A stretch of DNA of 64,000 bases from Bradyrhizobium arachidis (GTDB lineage: Bacteria > Pseudomonadota > Alphaproteobacteria > Rhizobiales > Xanthobacteraceae). Positions 1 to 10,549 of this stretch are shown one piece after another. The notes beneath the pieces are model-generated. The model was not told the origin of the DNA. It saw only the letters and a program-made list of their open reading frames with translations, and searched no databases. Within the stretch, counting starts at the first letter, position 1; each line of letters begins with the position of its first letter. The stretch is from assembly GCF_024758505.1 (NCBI RefSeq), contig NZ_CP077970.1, positions 5,332,001 through 5,396,000 on the forward strand, written 5' to 3'. Made by a program: the position numbers and the translations under genes.

Positions 1-179
1 CCGTTTCGGCGCGGCTTCGTTCCACAACAGTCAGAAAAGAATTTGTGATCGGGCGTTGCGACTGCGGGCCGCAGATTCGCCCTCAAACTGGAATATGCTG
101 GAGTTTCCACTCTGATAGAGGCCAGCGCCTTTAAGGGGGGTGTGGCGCGGACTTGCTATCTCGAATGAGGAGCACTCCG

Positions 180-623
180 ATGTGTGACTACAGCCTGCAC
201 GCCGTTGCGACCCGTCCTGCACAAGTCGGCGAGACGATCGTCACGACAACCTTCCGCGGTACCTCGACGCGTGGATTTGCGTCAGAGCGTGATCTCTCGG
301 TTGCCGTCTGCCTCTTGCCAGGAACCGAGCTCGCCTTCGCCGACAACGTCCGCTACGACAATCGCTGGATTTGGACGCGCACCATCAACTCGCGCGTCGG
401 CAAGTTCGGCAAGGTCGATCCGCACATTCCCGATCGCCACCATGATGCGATCGAATTCCCCGACGGCAAATACGTGCTGGTGACACAGCTGGTCGAAGGC
501 CAGCGCGCAACCGTGCTGCAATTGCCGGTGACGCAGCCCATCGGCGAGGAGAAGCAACAACAGGCGACAACCGAGCAGCAAGTCGAACGTCCGGCGACGA
601 TGCCGCGATTGCCGATCGGCTGA
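180..623 (+). CDS. hypothetical protein, 147 aa
   Basis: I do not recognise this family. The ATG at 180 is preceded by a GAGGAG Shine-Dalgarno sequence about 6 bases upstream, which favours it over the upstream in-frame TTG/ATG codons from 153. The protein begins MCDYSLHAVATRPA and has no signal peptide or membrane segment. It contains a well-ordered central part (RYDNRWIWTRTIN, DRHHDAIEFPDGKYVL) and a glutamine/glutamate-rich, probably disordered tail. The compact fold-like centre and good codon use argue for a real gene. It is followed by a fragment of a comEC 3' end on the other strand, so it may once have been the direct neighbour of comEC. Confidence 0.7.
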   Translation: MCDYSLHAVATRPAQVGETIVTTTFRGTSTRGFASERDLSVAVCLLPGTELAFADNVRYDNRWIWTRTINSRVGKFGKVDPHIPDRHHDAIEFPDGKYVLVTQLVEGQRATVLQLPVTQPIGEEKQQQATTEQQVERPATMPRLPIG

Positions 624-630
624 CGCATCA

Positions 631-749
631 AATCCTCGGCCTGCAGGTCGGCCTCCGACGTCGTCACATCCGTGGTGCGTGGAGCAGCCGGCCGCGGTGC
701 GAGGCTCACATCGAAATGGTCATCGCCGGTATTTTGCCGGCGACTATGG
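631..749 (-). pseudogene. detached remnant of a comEC 3' end
   Basis: About 119 bases align with the last 118 bases of comEC (1884-2001) at roughly four of five positions, with one 3-base gap. Read on the minus strand, the fragment gives LAPRPAAPRTTDVTTSEADL followed by QAED, against LTPRPAAPRSRDATPSEADF followed by QAED in comEC. The stop codon is lost (TTG ATG instead of TGA) and no upstream comEC sequence remains. The fragment lies on the far side of the GAF gene from comEC itself. Confidence 0.8.
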
Positions 750-900
750 TAATTTTGCTTCTCTCCGAGCACCTTGGCGTGGCCTCTCGACCGCACGAAG
801 TTTGAGCTGCGCTGCCTGAATTTTGAACGTCCGTTCTGCCGCTAAATGGCCGATGCTGATTGCAGGCTTGGGCATCAGGCTTGGGCAGCGGACACGTTTG

Positions 901-1872
901 ATGAAGACGTTCATTCGCGTCGTTGAACTTTGGGTACCGGACCGCACGCGCACGCGGCTGGAATTTGGCGGCGGCCTCTACAGCGAAGGTCTTGATAGCG
1001 AAGGCCATGATGGCGAAGGTCTTGCCGCATTCAAGGCCGCCAGCGAAGACCTGCTGTTCGCCCATGACGAGGGGCTTCCCGGCAAGGCCTGGGCCAGCGG
1101 CCATCCGGTGATCCTCACCAAATTCGCCAACTCCTACTTCAAGCGGACGGATCAGGCCATCGAGGCCGGGCTCACCTGCGGCGTCGCCGTGCCCTTGTTT
1201 GCCGGAGAATTTTTGCAAGCCGTCATGGTGCTGTTCTGCGGCGACGACGATACGCATGTCGGCGCAATCGAGCTTTGGCACAACGATCCCGAAATCTCGC
1301 ACGAGATGGGCCTCGTCGACGGTTATTACGGCACCGCCGACATGTTCGAGTTCAACTCCCGCCACACCAAGTTTCCGCGCGGCTTCGGTCTGCCCGGACG
1401 AACCTGGAAGGCGGGCATGCCCTTGCTCATCAAGGACCTGCACGACACCAAAAGCTTCCTGCGCTGGGAAGACGCCTCCAAGGTCGGGATCAATCTCGGC
1501 GTCGGCATTCCCTATCCGACCGCCACGGACCAGACTTTTGTGCTGACATTCCTGTCCGCGCAGGCAACGCCGATCGCGCGGCGTTTCGAGATCTGGGTGC
1601 CGGACGAAACGCGGTCGCGGCTGGTCTTTCACGGCGGTGATTGCAGCGAAAAGACCGACCTCGCCGCACGCTATGCCGGCAAGTCAATCGGCAAGGGCGA
1701 AGGCAGCATCGGCGGCGCCTGGGCGACCGGGCTGCCCGTGCTCAACGACGATCTCTCGCAGGATGGCTCGATTGCGGCTTCGCTCGCACGCACGTCCGGC
1801 ATGAACCAGATCGTGGTCCTGCCTGTGATCGACAGCGCACGTCTCAAGGCAATGCTGGCCTGGTATCTTTGA
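901..1872 (+). CDS. GAF-like protein with three tandem degenerate repeats
   Basis: The 323-residue protein starts at ATG 901 (MKTFIRVVELWVPDRTRTRL); upstream codons from 823 are non-conserved. Three copies of one module can be seen: ELWVPD at about residue 9, IELWHND at about 122 and FEIWVPDETRSRL at about 229. Each is followed by a G-LPG-W/G-GGAWA-G-P turn (EGLPGKAWASGHPV, FGLPGRTWKAGMPL, GSIGGAWATGLPV) and a hydrophobic strand pair. This is the pattern of GAF sensor domains. No output domain, transmembrane segment or signal peptide is present, so it is probably a cytoplasmic small-molecule or redox sensor acting through a partner. It is convergent with comEC (9 bases between stops) and is bracketed by comEC and the duplicated comEC tail, which suggests recent addition to this locus. 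Confidence 0.75.
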   Translation: MKTFIRVVELWVPDRTRTRLEFGGGLYSEGLDSEGHDGEGLAAFKAASEDLLFAHDEGLPGKAWASGHPVILTKFANSYFKRTDQAIEAGLTCGVAVPLFAGEFLQAVMVLFCGDDDTHVGAIELWHNDPEISHEMGLVDGYYGTADMFEFNSRHTKFPRGFGLPGRTWKAGMPLLIKDLHDTKSFLRWEDASKVGINLGVGIPYPTATDQTFVLTFLSAQATPIARRFEIWVPDETRSRLVFHGGDCSEKTDLAARYAGKSIGKGEGSIGGAWATGLPVLNDDLSQDGSIAASLARTSGMNQIVVLPVIDSARLKAMLAWYL

Positions 1873-1881
1873 ACGTCCAGC

Positions 1882-4170
1882 TCAATCCTCGGCCTGGAAG
1901 TCAGCCTCTGACGGCGTCGCGTCCCGGCTGCGCGGCGCGGCCGGTCGCGGCGTGAGGTTGGTCTCGAAATCACCATCGCCCGCGGTAGCCGGCGACCATG
2001 GGCGGTTTGCACCCCGCGGCCTGACGGCACGCACGGCAAAACCGTCGCCGCTGCGCGACAGCGTCAGCGCACCCTGGCTTTGCAGGCGCGCGCGATCGAT
2101 CGCCATCGCCGGGCAGTCCGGCGCGGCAGGCCTCGACGTCACGACCAGCGCCGCACGGCTGCAATCCTCGGCCAGCGCATCCGGCCGCAGCGACAGCGCG
2201 ACGAACCGGCCGTCGGCGAGCGGCGTCACGCAGCCGGCCTCGTCGCAGGAGACGCCATCGCCCAGCGAGGCATCGCCGGCGCTGCGCGGATCGCCATCGG
2301 CCGCCAGCCATTCCTTCACAAGAAACGCGTTCTTGCCGGCCTGGATCAGATGCAACTGCCCGTCCCTGCCCCTCACCGCGACGCTGTGGCCGTCACCGGC
2401 AATCAAGATATCGGGCTGCCGCGCCATCAGCGCCCAGGCAATCGCAACCGCCAGCACAGCGACCCCCGACCAGCGCAAGGGCGTGCGCAACAGCCCCATC
2501 AGGATGATGGCGATGCTGGCAGCAACCAGCGGCCCGGTCCCGAACGCCGCGATGCGGCCGATGGCGCCGGGAAGCGCCGCCACCCAGCGCGAGACCAAAA
2601 CCATCCAGTCGATGCCGACGCCCATCGCCCACCAGCACACGCCGTCGAGCCCGAAGGGTGCGGCGAGGAGCCCGAGCAGTCCGGCCGGCATCACCAGCGC
2701 CGACACCACGGGCATCGCCGCGAGATTGGCGAGCACGCCGAACGGCGTCACGCGGTGGAAATGGAAGGCGGCGTACGGCGTGGTCGCGAGCCCCGCGATC
2801 AGCGAGGCCAGCAACAGCATCACGATCTCGCGGCCGCCCCACAGCGCGATACGTGCGGTGGCCGAATGATCAGGCGAGGCGAACAGGTTCGGCATGCCGA
2901 GCTGCACTAGCGCGACGAGGCCAAGCGTCGCCGCAAACGACATCTGAAAGCTCGGATGTACCAGCGCTTCCGGCGCGATGCCCAGCACGATCAGCGCGGC
3001 GACCGCCAGCGTGCGGAAGGTGATGGCGCGGCGGTCGACCATCACGGCAATGAGCACGACCGCCGTCATTAAGAACGAGCGTTGCGTTGCGACCTCGGCC
3101 CCCGAGAGCAGCAGATAGAAGGCAGCCGCGACCAGCGCTGCCGCCGCCGACCATTTCTTGATCGGGTGCCTCACCGCAAATCCCGGGATCAGCGCCAGCA
3201 GCGCCCGCACGGCGAAGAACACGACGCCGGCAACGACCGCCATGTGGTAGCCGGAGATCGACAGCACGTGCCCGAGGCCGGAGATGAACATGGCGTCGTT
3301 GACGGGCGTGGAAATCGCATCGCGCCGCCCGGTCAGAAGCGCGGTGGCGATGGCGCGGTTGTCGCCTTCGAGCACGTCGCGGATGCGCGCATCGATGGTG
3401 TCGCGCAGGCCCTGCATGAAGGCGGCATAGCGCAGCCGCAGCCCGCCGGTATCGGGCGACGCCGCCGTCGCGACCGTTCCCATCACGAAGCCGGAGGCGC
3501 CAATGCCCTGAAAGAACATGTCGCGGCTGAAATCATAGCTGCCGGGCCGCGATGGCGCCGGCGGGGGCATCAGCCGCGCCTTCAATTGCACGAAGCTGCC
3601 GACCTCGGGCGCCGTGCCCTTGCGCACCGACAGCCTGACGCGCTCGAGCCTGACATCGCCGCGCGGCGCCTGCATCTCGACGACGCGCAGCACGAAGCGA
3701 TCGGTGCGTTCGCGAATGTCGCGGGTCTCGACGAAGCCCGAGAGCGACACTGAGTAGAGCGGCTTTGCCAGGACAACATGCGCGATACGCGCGGTCTTCC
3801 AGGTCGCAACCGCAAAGCCCGCCGCGACCGCGGCGATCATCACGACCGGGGCAAACAGCCTGTGGCGGCGCAGGAGCGCAGCAACCACGCCGAGCGCGAT
3901 CGCCGTGACGGCTGCCACCCACAACACCGGCTCGTGGTCGGCAGCGAAATAAAGCGCAATGCCGCTGCCGAAGGCGACGGGCACCCAGGGCAACAGCCGC
4001 CCGGCGCCGGCTTCGGCCTTGGCCCATCCGCGCACCGTCTCGACGAGGGACGACCACACGTCAAAGCCGGCGGGTGCGAATCCCCCAGCCTGCGCCCCCC
4101 GGCCCGTTGGCCAAGTCCCCGCAATCCCCTTGCCCTGCGGCGCGCGCTGTGGCCGGGACGGCTCCGCCAT
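1882..4170 (-). CDS. comEC: ComEC/Rec2 family DNA-uptake channel
   Basis: A polytopic inner-membrane protein of about 762 aa that would pass single-stranded DNA into the cytoplasm during transformation. The N-terminal third carries the DUF4131/OB-like region. The competence domain has the hallmark GLGHVLSISGYHMAVVAG followed by many transmembrane helices. The C-terminus is a short, degenerate remnant of the metallo-beta-lactamase-like domain without a metal-binding HxHxDH motif, as in other Rhizobiales. ATG 4170 is preferred because TAAGGTG lies upstream of it; the in-frame GTG at 4182 sits on top of that site. Its last 118 bases are duplicated at 631-749. Natural competence is not established in this genus, so the true role is uncertain. 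Confidence 0.9.
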   Translation of the reverse strand: MAEPSRPQRAPQGKGIAGTWPTGRGAQAGGFAPAGFDVWSSLVETVRGWAKAEAGAGRLLPWVPVAFGSGIALYFAADHEPVLWVAAVTAIALGVVAALLRRHRLFAPVVMIAAVAAGFAVATWKTARIAHVVLAKPLYSVSLSGFVETRDIRERTDRFVLRVVEMQAPRGDVRLERVRLSVRKGTAPEVGSFVQLKARLMPPPAPSRPGSYDFSRDMFFQGIGASGFVMGTVATAASPDTGGLRLRYAAFMQGLRDTIDARIRDVLEGDNRAIATALLTGRRDAISTPVNDAMFISGLGHVLSISGYHMAVVAGVVFFAVRALLALIPGFAVRHPIKKWSAAAALVAAAFYLLLSGAEVATQRSFLMTAVVLIAVMVDRRAITFRTLAVAALIVLGIAPEALVHPSFQMSFAATLGLVALVQLGMPNLFASPDHSATARIALWGGREIVMLLLASLIAGLATTPYAAFHFHRVTPFGVLANLAAMPVVSALVMPAGLLGLLAAPFGLDGVCWWAMGVGIDWMVLVSRWVAALPGAIGRIAAFGTGPLVAASIAIILMGLLRTPLRWSGVAVLAVAIAWALMARQPDILIAGDGHSVAVRGRDGQLHLIQAGKNAFLVKEWLAADGDPRSAGDASLGDGVSCDEAGCVTPLADGRFVALSLRPDALAEDCSRAALVVTSRPAAPDCPAMAIDRARLQSQGALTLSRSGDGFAVRAVRPRGANRPWSPATAGDGDFETNLTPRPAAPRSRDATPSEADFQAED

Positions 4171-4182
4171 GTCGGTTGACAC

Positions 4183-4586
4183 CTTACGATACGCTGACGC
4201 GTCACAAGGCTACCGGAAGGTGCTGGGAGCGGGATAGCGGAACAGATGGAGAATGCGGGGGAAAGACGATCCTGCCTTGTCGCGAAGCGATCGCTCGGCC
4301 GGCTGCTGGCCCTAACGAGGTCGATTGAGCCGAAAGTCTCATAAGGTGCCACCCCCTGGTGGGACTACACTACCTCCCCCGCCTCCCCGACAGACGGGAG
4401 GTAGTGGTAGCTCGCGGGTCTAAAGCCGCTGGAGCTCTCCTCAGGTAGTCCAGAAATCTCCTGAGGTCAGGCGTTGCCGACGCAACGTTTCAATAGCGCC
4501 CGTAACGCCGCGCATTGCGCGTACTCCGCGACAAGATCGACCGCTGAAACAATGCGAGGAGACGTCTTGAATCATAGGAGTTGCAC
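4183..4586. other. intergenic region between comEC and the transporter gene
   Basis: No gene is seen in these 404 bases. They must hold divergent promoters for comEC (leftward) and the transporter (rightward). The middle contains an 11-bp inverted repeat (listed separately) and a second imperfect one around 4440-4466 (CTCAGG ... CCTGAG). An AGGAG at 4576-4580 is the ribosome binding site that fixes the transporter start at ATG 4587. Confidence 0.6.
4368..4406. repeat. 11-bp inverted repeat upstream of the transporter gene
   Basis: CACTACCTCCC at 4368-4378 is the exact reverse complement of GGGAGGTAGTG at 4396-4406, with a 17-base spacer. It lies about 180 bases upstream of the transporter start. 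It could be an operator or a transcribed hairpin; no T-run follows. Confidence 0.6.
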
Positions 4587-5915
4587 ATGCCCATGGAAGT
4601 CCCGCGCGACTTTCGCCGCGTCATCATCGCTGCATCGGTTGGAAACGTCATCGAATGGTATGATTTCTATATCTTTGGCAGCCTGGCCGCAGTTCTATCG
4701 GTCAAGTTCTTTGAGCAGTCCCACCCCGTCGCCGCCCTGCTCAGCACGATCGCACTGTTCACGGCCGGATTTCTGATCCGACCGCTGGGGGCATTCCTGT
4801 TCGGATGGATGGGGGATCGGGTCGGCCGCAAATACACGTTTCTCGTCACGCTCAGCGGAATGGGACTGGGCACGGGAGCGATCGGATTGATCCCGACCTA
4901 CGAGTCGATCGGGCTGACGGCTGCGTTCCTGCTCTTCGGCTTGCGCATGATCCAGGGTTTGTGCCTCGGCGGCGAATATGGTGGCGCCATCACCTACGTT
5001 GCCGAACATGTGCCGGACGATCGACGCGGCTATTATACCGGCTGGCTACAGACCTCGCCTACACTCGGGATCGTGGTGTCGCTGGCCGTCATCATCCTCA
5101 CGCGGACATACGCCGGCAATGAGGCCTTCGACGCATGGGCGTGGCGCGTTCCGTTCCTGCTGTCCTTCCTGCTGGTGGCCGTCGCGATCTACATTCGGCT
5201 TCAGCTCCAGGAGACGCCGATCTTCCAGGAGATCAGAGCCCGTGGCCAGATGACGGCGAATCCGTGGAAGGAGGCCTTCCTCAGCTCGAACGTCAAATAT
5301 ATCGGCATCGCCATTGTGGTCCTGATTGGACAGGGCGTGGTCTGGTACAGCGGTCAGTTCTGGGCGCTGTACTTCCTGCAGCAGGTCTCCAAGGTCGATC
5401 CGCTGACCTCGGCCTACATCGTGGGCGCAGCACTTCTCATTGCAACGCCGAGCCTGATCTTCTTCGGCTGGCTGTCTGATCAGATCGGCCGCAAGCCGGT
5501 GATCCTCGGCGGCATGCTGCTCGCCGCGATCACGTACTATCCGTTGTATCTGTGGCTGGGAACGGTCACGCAGCCCGGAAACATCAACTATCCGACGGCG
5601 ATCTTCATCATCTTCATCCTCGTTTGCTACGTCGGGATGGTGTACGGGCCGGTCGGCGCTTTCCTGGCGGAATTCTTTCCCGGCAGGATCAGGTACACCT
5701 CGGTCTCCGTGCCGTATCACATCGGCAATGGCTGGGGTGGCGGGTTGGTACCGTTCATCACCTCGGCGGCTTTCGCTGCGACCGGCAGCATCGGCTACGC
5801 GCTGATTTATCCGATCGTGGTCCCCGCGGTGTGCTTCGTGCTTGCCGTCTTCCTGATGCCGGAGACGCGCAAAATCAGCATCTGGCAGCAGATCGAGCCC
5901 AGAGCCGCATCGTGA
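4587..5915 (+). CDS. MFS transporter, metabolite:H+ symporter (MHS) type
   Basis: A 12-helix inner-membrane symporter of 442 aa. The start region SVGNVIEWYDFYIFG is the MHS-family signature (ProP, ShiA, KgtP, CitA relatives). The loop 2-3 motif GWMGDRVGRKYTF, the GLCLGGEYGGA segment of helix 4-5 and the repeated loop 8-9 motif GWLSDQIGRKPV are all present. Substrates of this family are dicarboxylates, citrate, shikimate or betaines; the sequence alone does not decide. AGGAG at 4576-4580 sits 6 bases before ATG 4587, so the TTG at 4581, which touches the Shine-Dalgarno, is rejected. It is a single-gene unit ending before two strong hairpins. Confidence 0.9.
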   Translation: MPMEVPRDFRRVIIAASVGNVIEWYDFYIFGSLAAVLSVKFFEQSHPVAALLSTIALFTAGFLIRPLGAFLFGWMGDRVGRKYTFLVTLSGMGLGTGAIGLIPTYESIGLTAAFLLFGLRMIQGLCLGGEYGGAITYVAEHVPDDRRGYYTGWLQTSPTLGIVVSLAVIILTRTYAGNEAFDAWAWRVPFLLSFLLVAVAIYIRLQLQETPIFQEIRARGQMTANPWKEAFLSSNVKYIGIAIVVLIGQGVVWYSGQFWALYFLQQVSKVDPLTSAYIVGAALLIATPSLIFFGWLSDQIGRKPVILGGMLLAAITYYPLYLWLGTVTQPGNINYPTAIFIIFILVCYVGMVYGPVGAFLAEFFPGRIRYTSVSVPYHIGNGWGGGLVPFITSAAFAATGSIGYALIYPIVVPAVCFVLAVFLMPETRKISIWQQIEPRAAS

Positions 5916-5965
5916 GGCAATAGTCCTTGCGCAAGCGCGCAAGGCCAGGCAGGAGCGAAAGGCAA

Positions 5966-6001
5966 GGGCGCGATGACGATCCTCGAAGCGTCATCGCGCC
6001 C
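5966..6001. terminator. 13-bp hairpin after the MFS gene
   Basis: GGGCGCGATGACG (5966-5978) pairs perfectly with CGTCATCGCGCCC (5989-6001) around a 10-base loop. It lies between two convergent genes, so it can serve as a terminator-like or mRNA-protecting hairpin for either, although no U-tract follows. Confidence 0.6.
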
Positions 6002-6018
6002 AACCAACTCCCACCGCT

Positions 6019-6043
6019 CCGACCGCCAGTAGCTGGCGGTCGG
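6019..6043. terminator. 11-bp hairpin before the end of the SPW-repeat gene
   Basis: CCGACCGCCAG (6019-6029) and CTGGCGGTCGG (6033-6043) form a perfect stem with a 3-base TAG loop. It is the second of two hairpins in the 154 bases between the convergent MFS and SPW-repeat genes. Confidence 0.6.
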
Positions 6044-6069
6044 CGAACGACAGGCTTAGCTCGCTCATC

Positions 6070-6432
6070 TCAACCCGCTCGATGATGCCAGTGATCGTGC
6101 CACCAGGTGGTGAAGTCGCGATCTGTCATCAACTCCCAGACGCCGAGCAAGATCACCAATATGCCCGACAGCATGCTGCTGACCGTGGCCGATACCGACT
6201 CATAGCCGATCGTCCAGGGCGCCAACAGCAAAGCCAGGCCCAGCAGCATTTCGCCCCATTCCTCCAGATAGGATGGAATGACGAATGCTTCGACGGCAAA
6301 CAGCATAACGCCGAGCCCGAGCGCGATCGTGATCCAGACCGCCGCTCCGGATAGACCGAGGATGAAGGACGACAGGACCAGCCACACGCCCACCAGAAGG
6401 CTTGCCACATCTTGCCAATGTTGAATGCGCAT
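6070..6432 (-). CDS. SPW repeat membrane protein
   Basis: A small inner-membrane protein of 120 aa with four hydrophobic helices. Two SPW-type units are visible: DVASLLVGVWLVLSSFILG and MLLGLALLLAPWTIGYE, each a helix ending in the S/A-P-W or LSS-turn that names the family. The function of SPW proteins is unknown. GGGGAGG lies 8 bases before ATG 6432; the in-frame GTG at 6441 overlaps that site and is rejected. The C-terminus is His/Trp rich (TTWWHDHWHHRAG), which might bind metal. It is transcribed alone, convergent with the MFS gene. Confidence 0.85.
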   Translation of the reverse strand: MRIQHWQDVASLLVGVWLVLSSFILGLSGAAVWITIALGLGVMLFAVEAFVIPSYLEEWGEMLLGLALLLAPWTIGYESVSATVSSMLSGILVILLGVWELMTDRDFTTWWHDHWHHRAG

Positions 6433-6630
6433 GATGCTCACCTCCCCTCTCGGAATCTACATGGGGATGCGCCGACCAAAATCATCCACCGGCGCTGCGC
6501 TGTATCGTCACTGCTGCGCCGCATCATGATGCAGACGCCCTCAACGCCGCGCTGCTGCTTGCACCAGGGATTGTGACGTTTGTAGCTCGGCTGCGAAGAC
6601 GAGCGCGATCAGCAGCGGTTGAATCGGGCC

Positions 6631-6734
6631 TAGAGCATGATCCGGAAAAGTGCGTAGCGGTTTTCCGAAGAGATCATGCTCAAACAAGGAGCTAAAGCGC
6701 GATGGAGATTCAACCTAAAACCATTGCGCTTTAG
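6631..6734. repeat. Bradyrhizobium-type dispersed palindromic repeat
   Basis: Two nested palindromes are seen. GAGCATGATCCGGAAAA (6633-6649) pairs with TTTTCCG (6661-6667) plus GATCATGCTC (6672-6681), and CTAAAGCGC (6692-6700) pairs with GCGCTTTAG (6726-6734). This is the common intergenic repeat of Bradyrhizobium and Rhodopseudomonas genomes as I know them. Its last bases contain the TAA stop of the neighbouring NTF2-like gene. The rest of 6433-6630 shows nothing further. Confidence 0.75.
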
Positions 6735-7117
6735 ATCAGCGGCGCCTTTGACGAAGCGTGGTGATTGACGATCTTCCAGTCGCCCTCCTCGCGGATGATC
6801 ACCCAGCTCATCTTGACCTCGAGCGGCTCCCGTTCGCCGGCGAGGTCGAACGAGATGATGGCGGCCATATTGATGAGATCAGGGCTGGCCTGCGCCGCCC
6901 TCACCTCGGAAAACACCGCACTCGGCGACCGCCAGCGCGGCAGGCCGTTGAAATAGGCCGCAACGCCGTCGCGCCCGCGATAGAGCGACGGGTTGGAGCC
7001 GAAGAAGAACGCATTTTTCGAATACAGCGCGGCGAGCGCCGCTGCATCCAAGCTGGCGAAGCCGGCGCACCATTTCGCGATGATGGCGGAAACGATCGCG
7101 TCGGCCTGCTCAGGCAT
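6731..7117 (-). CDS. NTF2-like / SnoaL-type protein (DUF4440-SgcJ group)
   Basis: A 128-residue cytoplasmic protein with the cone-shaped alpha+beta NTF2-like fold. Visible features are an N-terminal helix pair with WCAGFASLDAAALAALYSKN, then FFGSNPSLYRGRDGVAAYF, and the closing strand pair EVKMSWVIIREEGDWKIVNH followed by HASS. The end resembles SgcJ/EcaC and ketosteroid-isomerase-like proteins. The substrate is unknown. It lies 15 bases upstream (to the left) of the glnS stop on the same strand and could be cotranscribed with glnS. Its TAA stop is provided by the edge of a dispersed repeat. Confidence 0.8.
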   Translation of the reverse strand: MPEQADAIVSAIIAKWCAGFASLDAAALAALYSKNAFFFGSNPSLYRGRDGVAAYFNGLPRWRSPSAVFSEVRAAQASPDLINMAAIISFDLAGEREPLEVKMSWVIIREEGDWKIVNHHASSKAPLI

Positions 7118-7132
7118 CCCTCACCCCCTAAA

Positions 7133-8812
<1,680 letters not shown>

Positions 8813-8979
8813 CCGAAAATCCTGTAGGGAAATCAGCGGTCCTTCTGCCAAATTCGGACGGCCCAGCCAAGGGGCTGATGAGGGGCTGACAAGGGCTGAG
8901 GACATCAGCCGCAAGGCTTTAGTTATGCTCCGTTCCTGCTATACACCACCGCCTCCCGAAGCATAGGCCTTAACCCAGA

Positions 8980-10404
8980 ATGACCGATTCCGTCGTCACG
9001 CGCTTTGCCCCCTCGCCGACCGGCTTCCTCCATATCGGGGGCGCCCGCACGGCGCTGTTCAACTGGCTCTATGCGAAGAAGCACGGCGGCAAGATGCTGC
9101 TCCGGATCGAGGACACCGACCGGGAGCGCTCCACCAAGGAGGCGATCGACGCCATCCTCGACGGCTTGAAATGGCTGGAGCTCGGCTGGGACGGTGACGT
9201 TATCTACCAATTCAGCCGCGCCGCCCGTCACCGCGAGGTCGCCGAGCAGCTTCTGGCCGAAGGCAAGGCCTATCGCTGCTACGCTACGCCCGAGGAGCTC
9301 ACCGCGATGCGCGAGAAGGCGCGCGCGGAGGGGCGCACCCGGCTCTATGACGGCATGTGGCGCGACCGCGACCCCGCAACCGCGCCATCAGGCATGAAGC
9401 CGACGATCCGGCTGCGCGCGCCGCAGACCGGCGAGACCGTGATCGAGGACCAGGTGCAGGGCCGCGTGGTCTGGCAGAACGAGAATCTGGACGACCTCGT
9501 CCTGCTGCGCGGCGACGGCACGCCGACCTACATGCTCGCGGTGGTCGTCGACGACCACGACATGGCCGTCACCCACGTCATCCGCGGCGACGATCACCTC
9601 ATCAACGCGGCACGCCAGAAGCAGATCTATGATGCGATGGGCTGGGCGCTGCCGAGCATGTCGCACATCCCGCTGATCCACGGCCCGGACGGCTCAAAGC
9701 TGTCCAAGCGGCACGGCGCGCTCGGCGTCGATGCCTACCGTGCCATGGGGTACCTGCCGGCTGCGCTCCGCAACTACCTCGTCCGGCTCGGCTGGAGCCA
9801 TGGCGACCAGGAGATCTTCTCCACCGAGGAGATGATCGCGGCCTTCGACCTCTCCGGCATCGGCCGCGCGGCGGCACGCTTCGATTTCGCCAAGTTGGAA
9901 AGCCTCAACGGCCACTACATCCGCAATGCCGACGATGCTTCGCTCGTGAAGATGTTCGAGGACGTGCTCGACCATGTGCCCACCAAATCCGAGCTCAAGG
10001 CAAAACTCAACGACACCACGCGCGCGCAACTGCTCAAGGCGATGCCGAGCCTGAAGGAGCGCGCCAAGACGCTGATCGAGCTGATCGACGGCGCCTATTT
10101 CATCTTCGCCGACCGCCCGCTGGAGCTCGATCCCAAGGCGGCGGCACTGCTGACCGACGACAACCGCAGGCTGATCGGACGGCTGCATTCCGCGCTGGAG
10201 AATGTCGAGGCCTGGAGCGCCGCCACCGCCGAGGCCGCGCTGCGGAGCTACGCCGAGGAAAATAGTCTCAAGCTTGGCGCGGTCGCGCAACCATTGCGGG
10301 CGGCGCTGACCGGACGGAGCACGTCACCCGGCATTTTCGAGGTTTTGGACGTCTTGGGACGCCAGGAAAGCCTGGGACGGCTCAAGGATCAGGCTACGAC
10401 GTAA
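8980..10404 (+). CDS. gltX: glutamyl-tRNA synthetase
   Basis: Class I synthetase of 474 aa that attaches glutamate to tRNA-Glu. The HIGH motif is [19 protein letters not shown] near residue 10, followed by [12 protein letters not shown]. The KMSKS motif is KLSKRHG near residue 240. The C-terminal helical anticodon-binding domain is complete. The divergent glnS start lies 167 bases away, so the two glutamate-family synthetases share one intergenic promoter region. gltA follows 145 bases downstream on the same strand, as in other Bradyrhizobium. Confidence 0.96.
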   Translation: MTDSVVTRFAPSPTGFLHIGGARTALFNWLYAKKHGGKMLLRIEDTDRERSTKEAIDAILDGLKWLELGWDGDVIYQFSRAARHREVAEQLLAEGKAYRCYATPEELTAMREKARAEGRTRLYDGMWRDRDPATAPSGMKPTIRLRAPQTGETVIEDQVQGRVVWQNENLDDLVLLRGDGTPTYMLAVVVDDHDMAVTHVIRGDDHLINAARQKQIYDAMGWALPSMSHIPLIHGPDGSKLSKRHGALGVDAYRAMGYLPAALRNYLVRLGWSHGDQEIFSTEEMIAAFDLSGIGRAAARFDFAKLESLNGHYIRNADDASLVKMFEDVLDHVPTKSELKAKLNDTTRAQLLKAMPSLKERAKTLIELIDGAYFIFADRPLELDPKAAALLTDDNRRLIGRLHSALENVEAWSAATAEAALRSYAEENSLKLGAVAQPLRAALTGRSTSPGIFEVLDVLGRQESLGRLKDQATT

Positions 10405-10549
10405 GTAGAGCCCGGCGTGCGGCCATCTTGCAGCGCACACAGCAATAATATACCCATCTCACCCGTACCTTCTGGAATTTCCGGCCTGCCCCACCATGTC
10501 ACTGGGGTCTCCGGGTCCGGCCCGTTTCACCACACATCGGGGACCTACG

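Noticed and set aside
353..796. minus-strand frame of 147 codons starting in the comEC-like fragment
   Set aside because: Only the first part resembles comEC; the rest is antisense to the 180-623 gene. It is kept as a remnant rather than a gene.
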